NCBI GenBank assembly: GCA_003993805.1
Contig: RSEF01000002.1
Location: 76,069,821-76,133,820, forward strand
Direction of reading: 5' to 3'
DNA from: Himantopus leucocephalus
Taxonomy: Eukaryota; Chordata; Aves; Charadriiformes; Recurvirostridae
DNA length: 64,000 bases
Made by a program: the position numbers and the translations under genes. Of the stretch, positions 49,961 through 62,485 are shown piece after piece (the first letter of the stretch is position 1; every line of letters begins with the position of its first letter). The notes under the pieces were generated by a model. It saw nothing but the letters and a program-made list of their open reading frames with translations. It was not told the origin of the DNA and made no database searches.

Positions 49961-51694
49961 TGCCTGAAGTATTTAGAAGGAACTCCCTCTTTACACCTCC
50001 TGTGAACTTTCTCTCCTCACTCTTATATTACTTTTTCTTTTATGATTTTTCTCTACAAACTCCTTCTGGTTTTATTCTTGATCAAATCTTGATTTATTTT
50101 GCAGCTTTGTTCCTTGCTGCAACATTTTCCACCCCTCTTACTTTTTTAGGCCAATGACCCTGCCCACTAAATCCTTCCATCAGATTTAACCACACAAATC
50201 CTCACCTCTGTGGAGGATTTTTAGAGATCTGCTTTTTTGATATCTGGCTGCTTTTAATTCCTGAAAGTCTCTCTGGTAACTGAGCTTGTTTTTGTCATTT
50301 TCCTTTTCCTGTCTCCCTGTTTTCTTTCCCTCTGCAGCAACCATCTCCGACAGTACAGGCACTGTGTGCTGTTCTGTGCTAAGGTCTCCCAGTATTATTT
50401 TTGGTCAGCGGGTGAGAGAGCAGGACAAGAGCATAGTATAGTTTTTCATAGTGGTCCCCTAAATAGAAGAGACAGGGAGCAATGATATTTGCAAATCATA
50501 TCATCTCCTCCTTAAAGCTCCAGTTTGAGCAGCCATCTGCTCCTGCAACCCCTGGTGGTCCCCTAACAAACCATTTCTAATGCATTCATGAGGTCAAAAT
50601 TACTTCAGCTGAAGTCAGTGGCATGGTTTAGCTATCCAGGGAATGTAAAAATGCATAATTCAGGCATTTTGTTGTGGGACTACGCGAATGGCAGTTGCAG
50701 AAGCACACACAGAAGCAGTGACAAGCTAAGTTTGAGTTCTGCATAGAACAATTTGTATCACATTCCTTTCTTGTTCACAGCTATTTCACGCCCCTAAACA
50801 GCTATAATAGCTATAATTCCTCTGAAGTGAAGGAGCACTTAAGTGGCAACTTCCCGTGTGAAGAACACACAACAGGGACGGGGTGTAGTTTTTTACTCTC
50901 TGCATATCCCAGGCTGGATGTGGGCTCTACAAGGCTTGAATCTATTCTGGAGCACTAGGCAGCAACCTGACTGTCTCCCCATACCCTTCAGCCAGTATCA
51001 GTGACAGTGTCTTTTTATTAACAGCAAAGAAATGCTTATTAACATAGTGTGATGGGCATCTTCTGACTTAAGTTTTTCATTTTAAAATAGTGTATCTGAA
51101 ACACTCCTCTGAAACCACTTCCACTGTCCCTGCTGTGACAACTGAGACTATGCTCCCAGTTTTGACAAGGATGACATCTCTGACTGAAAGAAGAAGCACT
51201 GATTCATTTACCCTAGAGTAGCATATGGTCCGGTGATTGGACTACCGGCATGGGATGTGAGATATAAAAGTTGCGATTTCCTGCTACAGCTCATTTACAT
51301 CAGGACAATACCTGTCATGAGTATACTGCTTAACCGTCTGTGCCATACGATCATGGCACCTCAGTCACGCTGCTAAATAGCGCCTGAGAGATGCTGCATA
51401 GAGTACGGATAGATAAAAGGCCCTGAAGGTTACAGAAAAGCAACAGAAAGAGGAAAACAGAGGTCAGGCTTTCTTGGTGGAACTCTCTCACTTTGTACAA
51501 GTCATTAAAAATCCAGTATGCCAAAGAGAGTCTTTAGGCTTTTACTGGCTTTTTCTTAAAAAATTTCAAAAGCTTTTGGCTTGTATTGAATGGGAAACAT
51601 TTTGAAATATCAGAAAATTAAACAAAATATAGATATATTTTACTGTTTGTTTGTTGGGTTTTTTTTCTCAAATAAGAAGGAAATAGGAACATCT
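49961..51694. other. Anonymous DNA with one exon-like segment
   Basis: No gene recognised. A 74-base segment at 50338-50411 has a strong polypyrimidine tract with CTCTGCAG before it and GTGAGA after it. Palindromic-repeat-like phrases near 50600-50650 (TTCAGCTGAAGTCAGTGGCA) are too short to call. Confidence 0.45.
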
Positions 51695-51815
51695 GGGCTG
51701 GCATTCAGACGCCTGGATTGAATTCCTGCTTCTCCTGCAGGCTTCCTATGTAAATTCCTATTCTTCTGTATTCTTCCAGTTGCAAAGATGGGAATATTTC
51801 CTTTATCCTACCAGG
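51695..51815 (+). repeat. MIR-like SINE relic
   Basis: GCATTCAGACGCCTGGATTG followed by AATTCCTGCTTCTCCTGCAG matches the MIR head (AGTCAGACTGCCTGGGTTCGAATCC). AGTTGCAAAGATGGGAATAT and ATCCTACC match the later part (CATCTGTAAAATGGGGATAATA ... CCTACC). The core between them is decayed. Confidence 0.5.
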
Positions 51816-52229
51816 CATCCAATTCGCCTCTTTGCCTACACACTTCTTTCTGTGTTTCTGTTATGGTGTCTTCCTTAAAGGGTTCTGAATTTAGACAAAT
51901 CCTTGTCCTTTCTTAGAAGTACATTTTATTTTAGATAGTATTAAGAAGAAATCGGTCATGCTCAGCCATATTTCAAACTTCATATTGGAACAGAAGCATT
52001 GCACAAGAATGTAAATCCAGCAGATCTCCTGAGCTAGCCATATTTGGAAGGATGCAGATCTTTTCAAGATCTCAATTATTTTTTATTTTAAAAACTAGGA
52101 AACTTGGATCGTTTAAAAAATATCCACTTCTCAACGTCATTCTGACTCACTGATCACAGATGAATCAGAGAAGCCAGGCAAACCATGTTTCTGGAACAGC
52201 GAGTAATCCTGCTACAGCAGAATTTGATT
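51816..52229. other. Anonymous AT-rich DNA
   Basis: No gene or repeat is recognised here. Confidence 0.5.
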
Positions 52230-52280
52230 CTAAACCCCGATTCAAGAAAACACTTAAGCCTGTGTTTAAGTCCCCTTTTG
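52230..52280 (+). repeat. Ancient interspersed repeat relic
   Basis: CTAAACCCCGATTCAAGAAA followed by ACACTTAAGCCTGTGTTTAA resembles an old repeat of the type GGCCCCGATTCAGCAAAGCACTTAAGCACGTGCTTAA found in reptile and bird genomes. Short but distinctive; the family is not firmly named. Confidence 0.45.
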
Positions 52281-54049
52281 GGGATAAAGAATATGATAAC
52301 AAGCCCTCTCATGTGAGAACATTCTCTGGAATCGAAGCAGCGTGTAGTAGCCTGATGTGGAAATGTGCTGAGAAGAGTATAAAATTGACCTTAAACTTGA
52401 GTATAATACAGCTTTATCTGATGTCATCTAATGATAGCTACTGATTGTGGTATAGCTGCAAGCTAGGTCTGAACTTGATTCCTCCCTAACTGGCAGATCT
52501 GGTATGTTATCCGGGACCACTTCAAACAGCCCTCCTGGCCCAGCTGTGGGTTCCCACCCCTACATTTACACTGCCTCCTGTAGTCACACAGCTTCGAGTG
52601 GAGTTGGCTCGGTTTGCTGTTCTGACAAATATCCATCCTTCACAGGAAAGAAAGAAAAAAAAAAGAAAAAGCAGAAAAAAAGAGAAAGAAAGATAAAGAT
52701 TTGTTTTCTCTCAGATCAGAGAGCTGAACCATTTCGCCCTACGGCCACACAATCGCTAGACGGAGAGGAAGGAAGAGTGTGGGAAGTTACAGCTGTGGGT
52801 AATGGATGGGGACTGCTCATATTCTTAGCAGCCTGCAGTCACACTGTATTAGGTGTAATGTGAAACTGCAGCCTTGGTTGCTAAGAGAGATCTTTGCTAG
52901 CTTTCTTTGAAATAGCACGTTAGCTAAACTACTCAACAATACTAATGTACATCACACATGGGTGCCATTACAGGCGATCTCTGCCATTCAGACTTCACTA
53001 AGCTGAGCAACTCCGTTAGCCAAACGTTAACTGCTGCTTCCTCTGCTGCTTCTTTTTGCTTTGCCACCATGGTATTTTATGTGTTTAGTTCATACCACTT
53101 TAAGCAATCTTTTCTCTGCCTTATGGAAAAATACTACTGCTTCACCTAACCCCGTTGGGAATATGTCTGAAAGAATTCTACTTAAACTAGCAATGGCCAC
53201 ATTACAGTCATATGAATTTTCACTAAATCTGAATGGTGAATGGTACCCAAAATGCTCTGGTTGGTAAGGTTTCCCTATCGTTATTACAGGAGTCATAGAC
53301 ATATATCGAAAGCCATACATAGACAGACATTGGAATGAAGATGTGAGAGCACATGGTAACTATAAATGTTACATTGATGTTTTTTTAGGATATTTTTTTT
53401 TCACAATCAGTTATCACATGCATGATGATCTCAGAGTGTGAATACTTTTTATAGACAAACAATACCTCTATCATTTTGGATTTATTTGGTTAAACTATTT
53501 CAAAGCCAACATTCATGCATTTTCTTTCCAGATGCTCTTTTGTTCTTGTATGTTCTTCAAATCAAATTGGCAAGTGATTAGTCTTTAATAAAGGATATGA
53601 CTTTGCAGATGCAAAAGGGAATTTAAAACATGCTGCAGTGCATCAGTTTCGTCATATTGAGACCATCATGAAAACAAAATGCAAAGTTATTTTGCCTACT
53701 TAATTTAATACTTAAGTCAGGTTTTGTGAAGTGCCCAAGTGAATAAGCATTTCAAGTCACTTTGCTAAGTTAATTATAGCAGGTAACATCAGTGACCACA
53801 GTGGTTCAGATTGCAAGATAGTTTCCATGTTATGACAGTATCTTAATGCATTCGCAGCTTTCTGAAAACACTCACTTCTTGAAATAAAACTTCTTATTCT
53901 TAATTTCTGCCTGATGGTGGTCTATTTTTGTAGAAATTAGCTATGAGGGAGTGTTCAAATGTGTGGAAAAAGGAAGCTATGGTAAAACACATTAGTATTT
54001 GTGAGTTATTGTACTCACCCATTTCTGAACAGAGCATTTCTTGAAATTC
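52281..54049. other. Anonymous DNA with a purine-rich tract
   Basis: No gene recognised. A pure A/G tract with few interruptions runs from about 52643 to 52700 and keeps a Lys/Arg-rich frame open. The open frame 52504-52863 depends on it and is probably chance. Confidence 0.5.
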
Positions 54050-54110
54050 ACAGAACCTACAACCTAGACCAAAGCCCAGGGAAATCAGTGGAAATACCCA
54101 CAATAACTGC
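54050..54110 (-). repeat. Ancient interspersed repeat relic
   Basis: On the minus strand, TATTTCCACTGATTTCCCTG then GGCTTTGGTCTAGG follows an old repeat of the type CATTGACTTCAATGGGCTTTGGATCAGGCC. Short and diverged. Confidence 0.35.
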
Positions 54111-55194
54111 AGTTGCAGGTGCACTGTATTTAACAGAGAGAGTTATCCTTGTTTGTTTTAAAAATAATACTTGGTTTTGAATCAGAGACATGATAGCCTA
54201 AAAATCTGCTGTTGGGGAGATAACACAGAAAACTATGCTGGACCTATTTTTTGCTAAACCTGGATATGTGGTTTGCAAAAGACTTGTGTAGACACAGAAT
54301 ATTGTTATGTACATCAGTAAATGTTGAATCCATCTATTCATATCAGAAAAAGCAAATGAACAAAAATGTCTTTCCCAAACCCCACACCGTTTTAAACTAA
54401 TAGTCACGTTGGTACATAAATTACACTCTCAACTCAGAAGCACGCAACAGCTGAAAATCCTTATTGACAATGAAGTAACGTTTCTCTCATTGAAGTTACT
54501 GGGCACTCTTTTTCAGTAGTAGTAATAACCAGTGCTTTTGAAAAAAGCCTTTTTCTTAGCCTGTATTTGAACCAGAAATATAACACTTATTAGCTGAATA
54601 GCTATTAAGCTTTCAAATTCTCTGGAAAAGAGAAAGCACCAAACCAGTGAGTTCTTCAAGCTGAAGAACTTTTGGATAAGTCATTATCCAAACATGCAAC
54701 ATTAAGGAGAAAAACAAAAATGTGCACTTCTCCCCCACACACATGTGGCTAGTCTATTATTAAATTCTCAATGAAATTTGCATAGTTACAACCACAGACA
54801 GTCTCAGGAAATGCTAAATGTCAGTGACAGGAACATCACTTAAGGTGGCCATCCTTAAGATAGATCATAGCACCCAAGGGGGAGAACATGAACTTTTAGG
54901 AGACAAGATCCAGCACCACAGAATTTTCTCTGCAACTTTAGATCGGTGGTTTCAGAAGGATTCTTTTCAACTGACTTAAACACTTTGAAAATTCCAGTAT
55001 CTAGTATACAAAAGTCACCTAGGTGCTTCCTTAAAGGGAAGAGAGACCAGCACCTCCACAAAGTTTACTCCTGCCTGTCACAGGACAAATGCCTAACATA
55101 TTGAAGAATGGTACAAGCCTAGATGACCAGCCCATAGGGACAGCCAATTTTCAGATGCAAGATGAATTCTCCTTCTTCCCCTCCTAAAGACTCC
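54111..55194. other. Anonymous AT-rich DNA
   Basis: No gene or confident repeat is recognised in this 1.1 kb. Confidence 0.5.
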
Positions 55195-55300
55195 CTGTTT
55201 CTTAGTTTTTCAACTGTAAGATTATCCCTGACTACAAGGATAATAGCATCTCCCTACTACATAGGATTGATTTAAAGATTAATACATGCAAAGATGGAAA
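55195..55300 (+). repeat. MIR-like SINE relic, 3' half
   Basis: GTTTCTTAGTTTTTCAACTG, AGGATAATAGCATCTCCCTA, CTACATAGGATTGATTTAAA and GATTAATACATGCAAAG match in order the MIR segments CTCAGTTTCCTCATCTGTAA, GGATAATAGTACCT, CTCATAGGGTTGTGAGGATT and TTAATACATGTAAAG. This is the clearest MIR relic in the window. Confidence 0.65.
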
Positions 55301-56599
55301 TAAGAAATAGGAAATTACCTAGAGAAGACAGAAAAACTCCAGGGCTGTATCCTGATAGAGAAAGGCCTCTGCATATGTCATTATATAGCTCCATTTAAGC
55401 AAGCAGGAATAACTGCTTATGCAGTCAAGCGTAAGTATCGGGCTGCAGGATCAGGTCATGTCATCAGCTATTTTCTCTCTCTGTCTTTTGGGTTAAATGT
55501 CTTGCTCACTACTGTTGTTAATCTATTCCATAAGACATACGGCTACTGTATCATTAATTTTGTATATGGTGGTATTATGGGAAACTAATTTTCACATGTA
55601 TCAACTGAATTATTTCAGCCCGAATGTTGTATGAACATAGATCTTTCCATTTAATACCATTATGCATCTAAAACACACAGTTCAAATTAAAGAAATCTTA
55701 AAATGCATATTCAGTACTTAGAAAAAAAACCTTCTGAAACTCAGGGAGACCAGCCTTGTCATGTAAATAATTTGATTATTTCTACAAGCAGATATTCAAG
55801 ACAACATACTTTGTTCAACGTTTTTGTTCCTGAAAATGTTTGCCTCGACTCTTCAATATTTAGGAAGCAGGAACAGATATTTTGAGAAGTTTGCATGTAA
55901 ATTATGGTAAGGAACAACATCTTCGGACATTAATACTGTATTAACAAGCCTCCAGAGCAGTGTCATATAAACCTGTCCTCTTTCATTGTATTTTCAAATA
56001 TGTTGATACTTTCAAACTTTCACAAAATGTTTTGTGCCTTGGAAAGTATCCCTGATATTTTTTGTCACATTTCACAGAAGTCAACGTATACACCTGTTTA
56101 AAACACTGCAGGACTGTGACTGAAAGTGATCAAAAAGAAATATTTGACATACAGTGAAATAATCAAGGATATCCCAGTGTCTCCATTTTTACTTCAGCTT
56201 TACAAAAAGCATTTGTATTCAAGAGACCAAGACAAATTTTCAAACTAGAGATCTTTAAGTTAGTGGCTTAGCTTCAATTAGCAGCTAAATATAAAAGGCC
56301 AGCTTTTCAGACATGAAATCAATAGAAACTCCAGATACTTAATATCATAGGTCTGTAAATCAGTCCTGTGTGTTTAGATGGCTAAAGATAATGACCAATT
56401 TTCAGAAGAGCTAAATGGTCTCAATTAGAAATAAACAGAGTTACGAGCTCTGGAAAGCAGGCCCTGTTGTTATAAAGTATTGATCTATTCCTTTATATTT
56501 GCCGTCTTTTAAGTCTTTATTTAGGATAAAAAGAAACAAAAAAAATTTCTTTTTCAGCAGAATAGGTCCAGCCAGCACATGCAGGGCATTTCTAACCAG
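55301..56599. other. Anonymous AT-rich DNA
   Basis: No gene or confident repeat is recognised in this 1.3 kb. Confidence 0.5.
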
Positions 56600-56672
56600 A
56601 GCTGAATCATGCCCTTTTGTACATTGATACAAAGCAGGAGTACCTTTGCTGAAGTTAATGGAATGACTTCCA
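56600..56672 (+). repeat. Ancient palindromic interspersed repeat relic
   Basis: GCTGAATCATGCCCTTTTGT, ACATTGATACAAAGCAGGAG and TTGCTGAAGTTAATGGAATG correspond to the old palindromic pattern CTGATTCTGCTC, TTACATTGATGTAAAGCAGGAG, CCATTGAAGTCAATGGAATTAC. Same type as the relic at 17.3 kb. Confidence 0.45.
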
Positions 56673-56949
56673 TATTTTTTCAGAAGAAAATCCTCCAATT
56701 TCATAGGTTATACATTTTACATAATTTTCAATTCAAATGTAAATATGTAGTTCTTGAAACAGTATTGCTGCAACTTTTCTGGGACTCAAAAGGAAGAGAA
56801 GAGATTGCAGCAGGGAAGGCTTCAGCTGCAGTGAGAAGTTTGGAGCTTCTGCTGCAACATCTCTATTAATAATTCTCACAATAAAGGGGCCAACTTGGTT
56901 TTACAGGTACTGAGTTCATTCTTTGCCAGCCAGTGTAATGAATGTCATC

Positions 56950-57160
56950 CTGGGAGCTTGATATGGTTTTGTATATACTTCATTATTTCCTTTTATTTTA
57001 TTATTAATATTTCATTAAAATAGTTTAGTTCCTTCTAAACTCCTAAGTCTCTTTTTCCCTCCTCTGCCTCTCTCTTTGAAGAGGGGTAGAGGGGAGCATC
57101 TGTCGGTGCCATCTGGGGTGCCCCACGTCCCCAGTAGCCGATGTGGCTTAAACCGCAACA
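56950..57160 (+). mobile_element. LTR 3' fragment of an endogenous retrovirus
   Basis: The segment begins with an A/T-rich part containing TTTTATTTTATTATTAATAT and ATTAAAATAGTTTAG. It then has the phrase CTCCTAAGTCTCTTTTTCCC, a purine-rich GAGGGGTAGAGGGGAGC block, and ends GGCTTAAACCGCAACA. This order matches the 3' part of a bird LTR type that ends GGGGTTAAACCACAACA. The CA end at 57160 is well placed; the left edge is not defined. No internal retroviral sequence follows, so it is a solo or truncated LTR. It differs from the LTR at 3.6 kb. Confidence 0.6.
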
Positions 57161-58149
57161 ATGTTGTTACCAAGAAGTTCATACATGAAACAAGGCTAAA
57201 GAAATGTCATTCCCTATTTAAAAGAATATCAGCAGGAAAGGAAGTTCCACCTAACTGATCATTAAATTTAGAATAACACAACACTTCATTGATTCTGAGT
57301 ATCAGAGACAGATTCAGCAATGGTTTTTTAAAAAAACAAAACACTCTTCTNTCTCCAATTGTACTGCAAAGCAGAAATGTGATGGCTTTTGTCAATAAGT
57401 GAAGTGGTGCTACTATGTTCAGGACACCAAAAATTTTGCTTCTTACAGAAAAAGGTTCCATGGAAACCAGTGAATACTGATGAACATTTGACAATCATCT
57501 ATTTTTACTCCTAACACATCTAAACACCACAAAGATAATTTTACCTCTCTTTTTCAGAAATTTGTTTCCTTACCATTTGAAATAATATGTTGTATTTCTA
57601 ATTTATCAAATGGATTTTCTCTGCAAATGTTAAAAAGGGATAAATAAAGTTTGTAAAGATATTAGAAATAATGATTTGGCATGGAGATCTGGGATTTCTT
57701 TCAGTTCTGCACAACACTGGACTACTGTCAGAATTATCTAACTAAGTAATTGTAAACCATGCAATTAAAATTTGAAAATAGATATTCAGAAATGACGATT
57801 TCTTATCCTTCAAACATTTCTAAGGATTTTTACTTCAACACACAAGCTGTTTCAATGAAATTAATTGTTCGCCCCAACATTAAAAGTTTACACTTCTAAT
57901 GTGAGGAATATAGAATGTACCTTCATCTCAGTCCCTTGTACGGGACCCCGTAGAGGTCGTCTCCCTTATTTTTTATTGAGCATTATATCTCTGTACAGGG
58001 TAAAATAGCAGCACGTCAGCTACATTGCAATGCCACGGCCAGCATAAAGTCCTTCTGAATTTTATATTGGATCTATGTAAAATAATAATCTTCCGTGCAA
58101 TGTTAATAGATCAGACAGGTAGGTGCAGAGAATGGAAAGGGAAATCTTA
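57161..58149. other. Anonymous AT-rich DNA
   Basis: No gene recognised. A single undetermined base lies at 57351. Confidence 0.5.
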
Positions 58150-58220
58150 GGTTCTTACAGCCATTTAAGAAAAGTGTGGCTGATGCACAGAGATTTAAGT
58201 GATTTCAGAAAGTGATAATG
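58150..58220 (-). repeat. MIR-like SINE relic, antisense
   Basis: TTCTTACAGCCATTTAAGAA, CTGATGCACAGAGATTTAAG and TGATTTCAGAAAGTGA follow the reverse complement of MIR (TTTTACAGATGAGGAAACTG, GAGGCACAGAGAGGTTAAGT, GACTTGCCCAAGGTC). Only the central part is recognisable. Confidence 0.4.
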
Positions 58221-58290
58221 GAAATCTAATGAATATAATGAAAAGCTTATCTTTCTCCCAATCCTTGAAGTCTCTTAAAATCCTAACCCA

Positions 58291-58352
58291 GTCACCAGTG
58301 AAGACAATGAGAATCTTTCCATTTACTTGAAAATGTTCCGGATTCAGCCCCC
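58291..58352 (+). repeat. Ancient interspersed repeat relic
   Basis: CAGTGAAGACAATGAGAATC, TTTCCATTTACTTGAAAATG and TTCCGGATTCAGCCCC match an old repeat of the type AGTGGGAATTTTGCCATTGACTTCAATGGGAGCAGGATCAGGCCC. The family is not named with confidence. Confidence 0.4.
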
Positions 58353-61300
58353 ACATCTTGCATGCCTGCTCACTAGGAGGTAAAATTTATCTGGGAATTT
58401 TGTATTTTATATAGCGCTTAGGCTGGTTTCCCTTTTTATTTCCAAATTAAAACATAATGTCTTCAGAAGTCTTCAGTCAGATTAGTTTTCAGTTGCCTGT
58501 CTTTCACATAGGGCACTATGACTACTGGATGTAGGAAAGGTTCATCCTCTTTAATGTTGCCTATAGTGAGTAATAACTTCAAAGGGTTCCATACTTATCA
58601 AACTAAACCAGTTCCTTATTAAAAGAACTATAAATAAAGCCATCACAGCTGCATTTATTTTATGCACATTTCTTCCATGTGCATAAAACTAACTTTATGG
58701 TGCCTCTTCCAGGTTATTCCTGCATGCAACCTGTGCTCCCCCTTGGAGTTCTGCCCCGGTTCTGACATTTTTGTGCTCTTCCAGGGAGCAATGGCTCATG
58801 AGTCTTTGTGGATGTGGAGCTGAAGCCTTTTCTTTTTTCTTTTTTTTTTTTTTAATTAAAACATGTTTAAAACATTGCGTCATTTTAACTCAGTTAATTC
58901 ATGATGGCATAGGGTTGATGGGTTTATGTGTTTTTCTCTTTGTTATCTTGGTCTAAACACCATCTTCATGCCACTTTTTTTTTCCACAATATTAAATTTG
59001 GCTTCCCAGATCATAAATTCTTCAGGACACATGTGCTTTTTTCCCAGAGAAACGCACCCCTCTATATACACACAACCTCTAGCCGAGCATGTAATATTAG
59101 TGCTTCTATAATGCAGAAGTGTTGACAAGATCTAATCAGTCTAATCAGTGACAAATGCATACCCACCTTGTGTTACTGACTACTTAGAAGACATACAAGT
59201 CAATTATGTTGTTTGAGAGGTTTTTAAGATAGATTTGTTCATCGCCATTTGCAAACATTTTTAAGTAACCATGACATTCTTCATGTGAGTCTGTAAACCT
59301 GTGCAAACAAATCCAATCCAAGATATTACCAAGTCTTAGCTGTCCCTTTTCTTTCTATTCAGCTAATTGACTAACGCCGTGATAAACAAGTAAGAGATCA
59401 CCCTAAGACAAAGATATATTTTTCCAATAGAATGAAAAAGGTGACAGTAGAGATATTTCACTGTTTTGCATCCAGTAGCATATATTATTAAAGCATCAAC
59501 TCATATCTGTCACATGAAGCCATATTTCTTTTTAATAAATTAAATAACTTCAAGTAATGTTATTGTGCCATGGCTTTCAGAAGATTTGTCAAGAAAGAGA
59601 CATCTCTGACTATTCACTTAGCAAAGGAGTTATACTGTTATATTCCTGACAGTTTTGGGACAGGACAATAAAACAAACCTCCCTCTTTTAAATCATACTT
59701 GCATCCCCAGTAAAGCCCAAACCCTCTTCGGGCAGCTCCAGGGCTCAAACAACACAGCTTTGAAAGAGCAGAGGAAGCAATCTGTGTATTGAAATGTAAA
59801 TATTCACTACAGTGTACTGTACATAGGAACTCTGAAGGAAAGCAAGATGCTGAGCATATTTATTCATCCATCATTACCCAGAATTCTCCGTCTGCTGTTT
59901 CACAGAAATGCTTTTCAGTTTGTTTGAGCTCTGGAAGAAACAGAGCTTGGGCATTGCTTTGGAATAGGCAAAGTTCTTTTCTTCACACTTATAGAGCACT
60001 AAAACTCATTTGAAAGCTTGATTCAAGAACAGATGAGTCAGTACCTTCATTAACAGATTTTAGACCTTCACACAAAAGTTGCAGGTTTGGGTTTATTGGG
60101 AGAACAGGGCTGTAGGCCCATTCCCTCCTCCTTTCCATCAGCACAGTCTCACATGCTACAGCTGTGGTTGCGTAAAGGATTTAAATCAGTTCCATTTGTA
60201 TGTTCAGGCAATGCGTTTGAAGATGAGAGATGGGTAAGTAAGTGCCAAGCATTGAATGCTGCTCATAACTGGGAGAAAAAAAAATAATCACCGATCTATA
60301 CAAGACAGTCACTTCCATTTTTAAGGAGTCCGTTTTAGATGACATTGGCCATTCGAAGAGTGGTATTTCGCCAAGAGCTTATTTTCTCACGTTACTGGTA
60401 CTTTTGGAAAGGAAAAACAAACAAACAAATGAAAAATCTAAGAAATTTAAGCCCAAAATGGCTTTTAAAACAGTATTTCATTCAGGCAAAAACAAAGATT
60501 AAGCACTTTTTTAAAAAGAAGGATGTTTCAAAAAAATTTACGAAAATTCCAAGAGAAAAATTATAACATCATGTTTTAAGGATGAAATAAAGCATTGCCT
60601 TACTTTCAATTAACGGTTTGGCAAATTCGTGAAACATGTTGTTGTTACTCTTACTGTCTTCTCTGAAGGGGATCTTGGCTACAGAAATTCACTCAGTTCT
60701 AGTGAAGAGGACTTAAAGTAATGTAGTTTACAATCTTGTAATTTCTCTGGCAAAGGGAGACAAATGTAGATAGAATAATACTCCAAATACTATGTGCACT
60801 TGTGAAAATTAGCCATTCTTCTTTCTTTATGAAGTGTTTAAGAAACATAAATACTTGTGAAATAAAAAAAGTATCTTAACAAATCCTGAAAATCTTAACA
60901 GGACACTTGAACTGAGAAAATTATGGTCACTTTATCTGTTATTATAAAATCATGACAAATCCCAAACCAGACTATTGCAACATAACTGAAGTAGGTTATA
61001 TTAGTGTTTCTGAACTTCACTTGTTGATTCCTTTCTTTCAAAATATGGTGGATTATCTTTCTTAGTAAACTCTATGTAAATGCTTTTTTTCTCAACAGAT
61101 CTGCCACTTCCGTGTATTCAGAAGCCATTTAATGACTTTAATGACAAGAAACTTTTCACTGTTACTAACAGTTAAGCTTCTGCATCTGATACAGACAACA
61201 CAGCTCAGTTGAACTGAATTTCTTCTTTTGAATAATCAATCATTTTTTACAAAATTCAAGAGATGGAATAGGTCAGCAGAAGTAAGAAGCAATCCTGATC

Positions 61301-62285
61301 GATCTTCACATGCCAATAAAGACAACACTAAAAGCCATCTGTCTACTTTTAAACTAAAGACAGTCTACCTCCTGATGCTGTTCTTTGAGGTAGAATCTCT
61401 GCCTCTGTGAGTCAAGAGCAAAGAGGCAATGGTAAAGTAAACATACCTAGTGGAAAAATAAATAATCTGTGCTGCAACTATGCTTTTTTATGCTTCTTGA
61501 TCCAGTGACCAGAATTCAGTTGAGTGAACTGCAAAAGAAAAGAATAAGATCCTACAGACCATGCAAGAAAATAAAATGTTGACGAGTGGGGCCAGAGTGG
61601 ATTTTAAAAAAAAAGTATATGGGGAAAATCTCCAAATATCTTTTAAAGAAGAGAACCTTTAAAAAAAAATTTTAAAAACTGTTTGTAACTATGATAATCA
61701 AGTAATCAATTAAATTAATCTGGAGTAAAATCTGTGATGATGGAGTTTACTACAAGATGGTACTGTCAAGAATTTCAATCTGGAATGCAGCAAAACACAG
61801 GCAGTGTAAGAAGTTTTAAGAGAGTCAGAAGTTAAAAAAAAAAGTTCCTGCTGTAACAAGATGATTATATGCTGATTTTTGACATGGGATCAAAAGCTGG
61901 TACTCCATCTAAGAACAAATCCAGAAATTTAACCTGATACCTGGAGATTTCAGAGGAGTTGATGGTGGACTTGGAAAATTTTATGGTGATCGAGGATGTA
62001 CATGCACATCACATGCATGTGGAAAAGAAAAATCTAAAAACAGCTAAGACAAAAAAAAGAACTACCAAATTTGTCTACAGCAAAAATTAGGATTATATCC
62101 CTTACTTTTGTGAAAATAATACACAGTGACTTATGAAGAGGAGGTTAACTCAGCTGTAAGATTTAATGTTCAGAAGAATTAAATCCTCAGCTTTGAATAA
62201 CATTCGCGATAAATTAACCCGGCAGTTATGCAATGTCTGGAGTACGTCGTAACCACCCCATGATTACCATAGCCAGCCAAACCCT
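58353..62285. other. Anonymous AT-rich DNA, no gene recognised
   Basis: About 3.9 kb without recognised genes. A T-run lies at 58841-58853. The region 61560-61700 is purine-rich with several A-runs, and the short open frames there lack motifs. Confidence 0.5.
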
Positions 62286-62485
62286 GTCCCCGAGCAGGCA
62301 AAACTCCTAACTGGGATCAAGGTTTTTATCCAGTGTTTAGTCTCCTTTGACCTGATTCATTTCACCACCCTCACTTTGGAAGGAAGGGGAAAGTTTTGCT
62401 GCTGTGAAAGCCGGTGCAGATATCTGGGCCAAAATTAAGCCTGATGTAACTCCACTGATGTCACACCAGGGATGGATTTGGCCCA
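62286..62485 (+). repeat. Ancient interspersed repeat relics, two pieces
   Basis: The first piece (about 62290-62330) has GAGCAGGCAAAACTCCTAAC, like CAGGCAAAACTCCCATTGA. The second (62425-62485) has CTGATGTAACTCCACTGATG followed by TCACACCAGGGATGGATTTG and GCCC, close to the old pattern GTAACTCCATTGAAGTCAATGGAGTTACACCAGGGATGAATTTGGCCC. The second piece is clear. Whether both belong to one element is unknown. Confidence 0.5.

Noticed and set aside
52504..52863. A Lys-rich 119-codon open frame
   Set aside because: It stays open because of a pure A/G tract and has no motif outside it.
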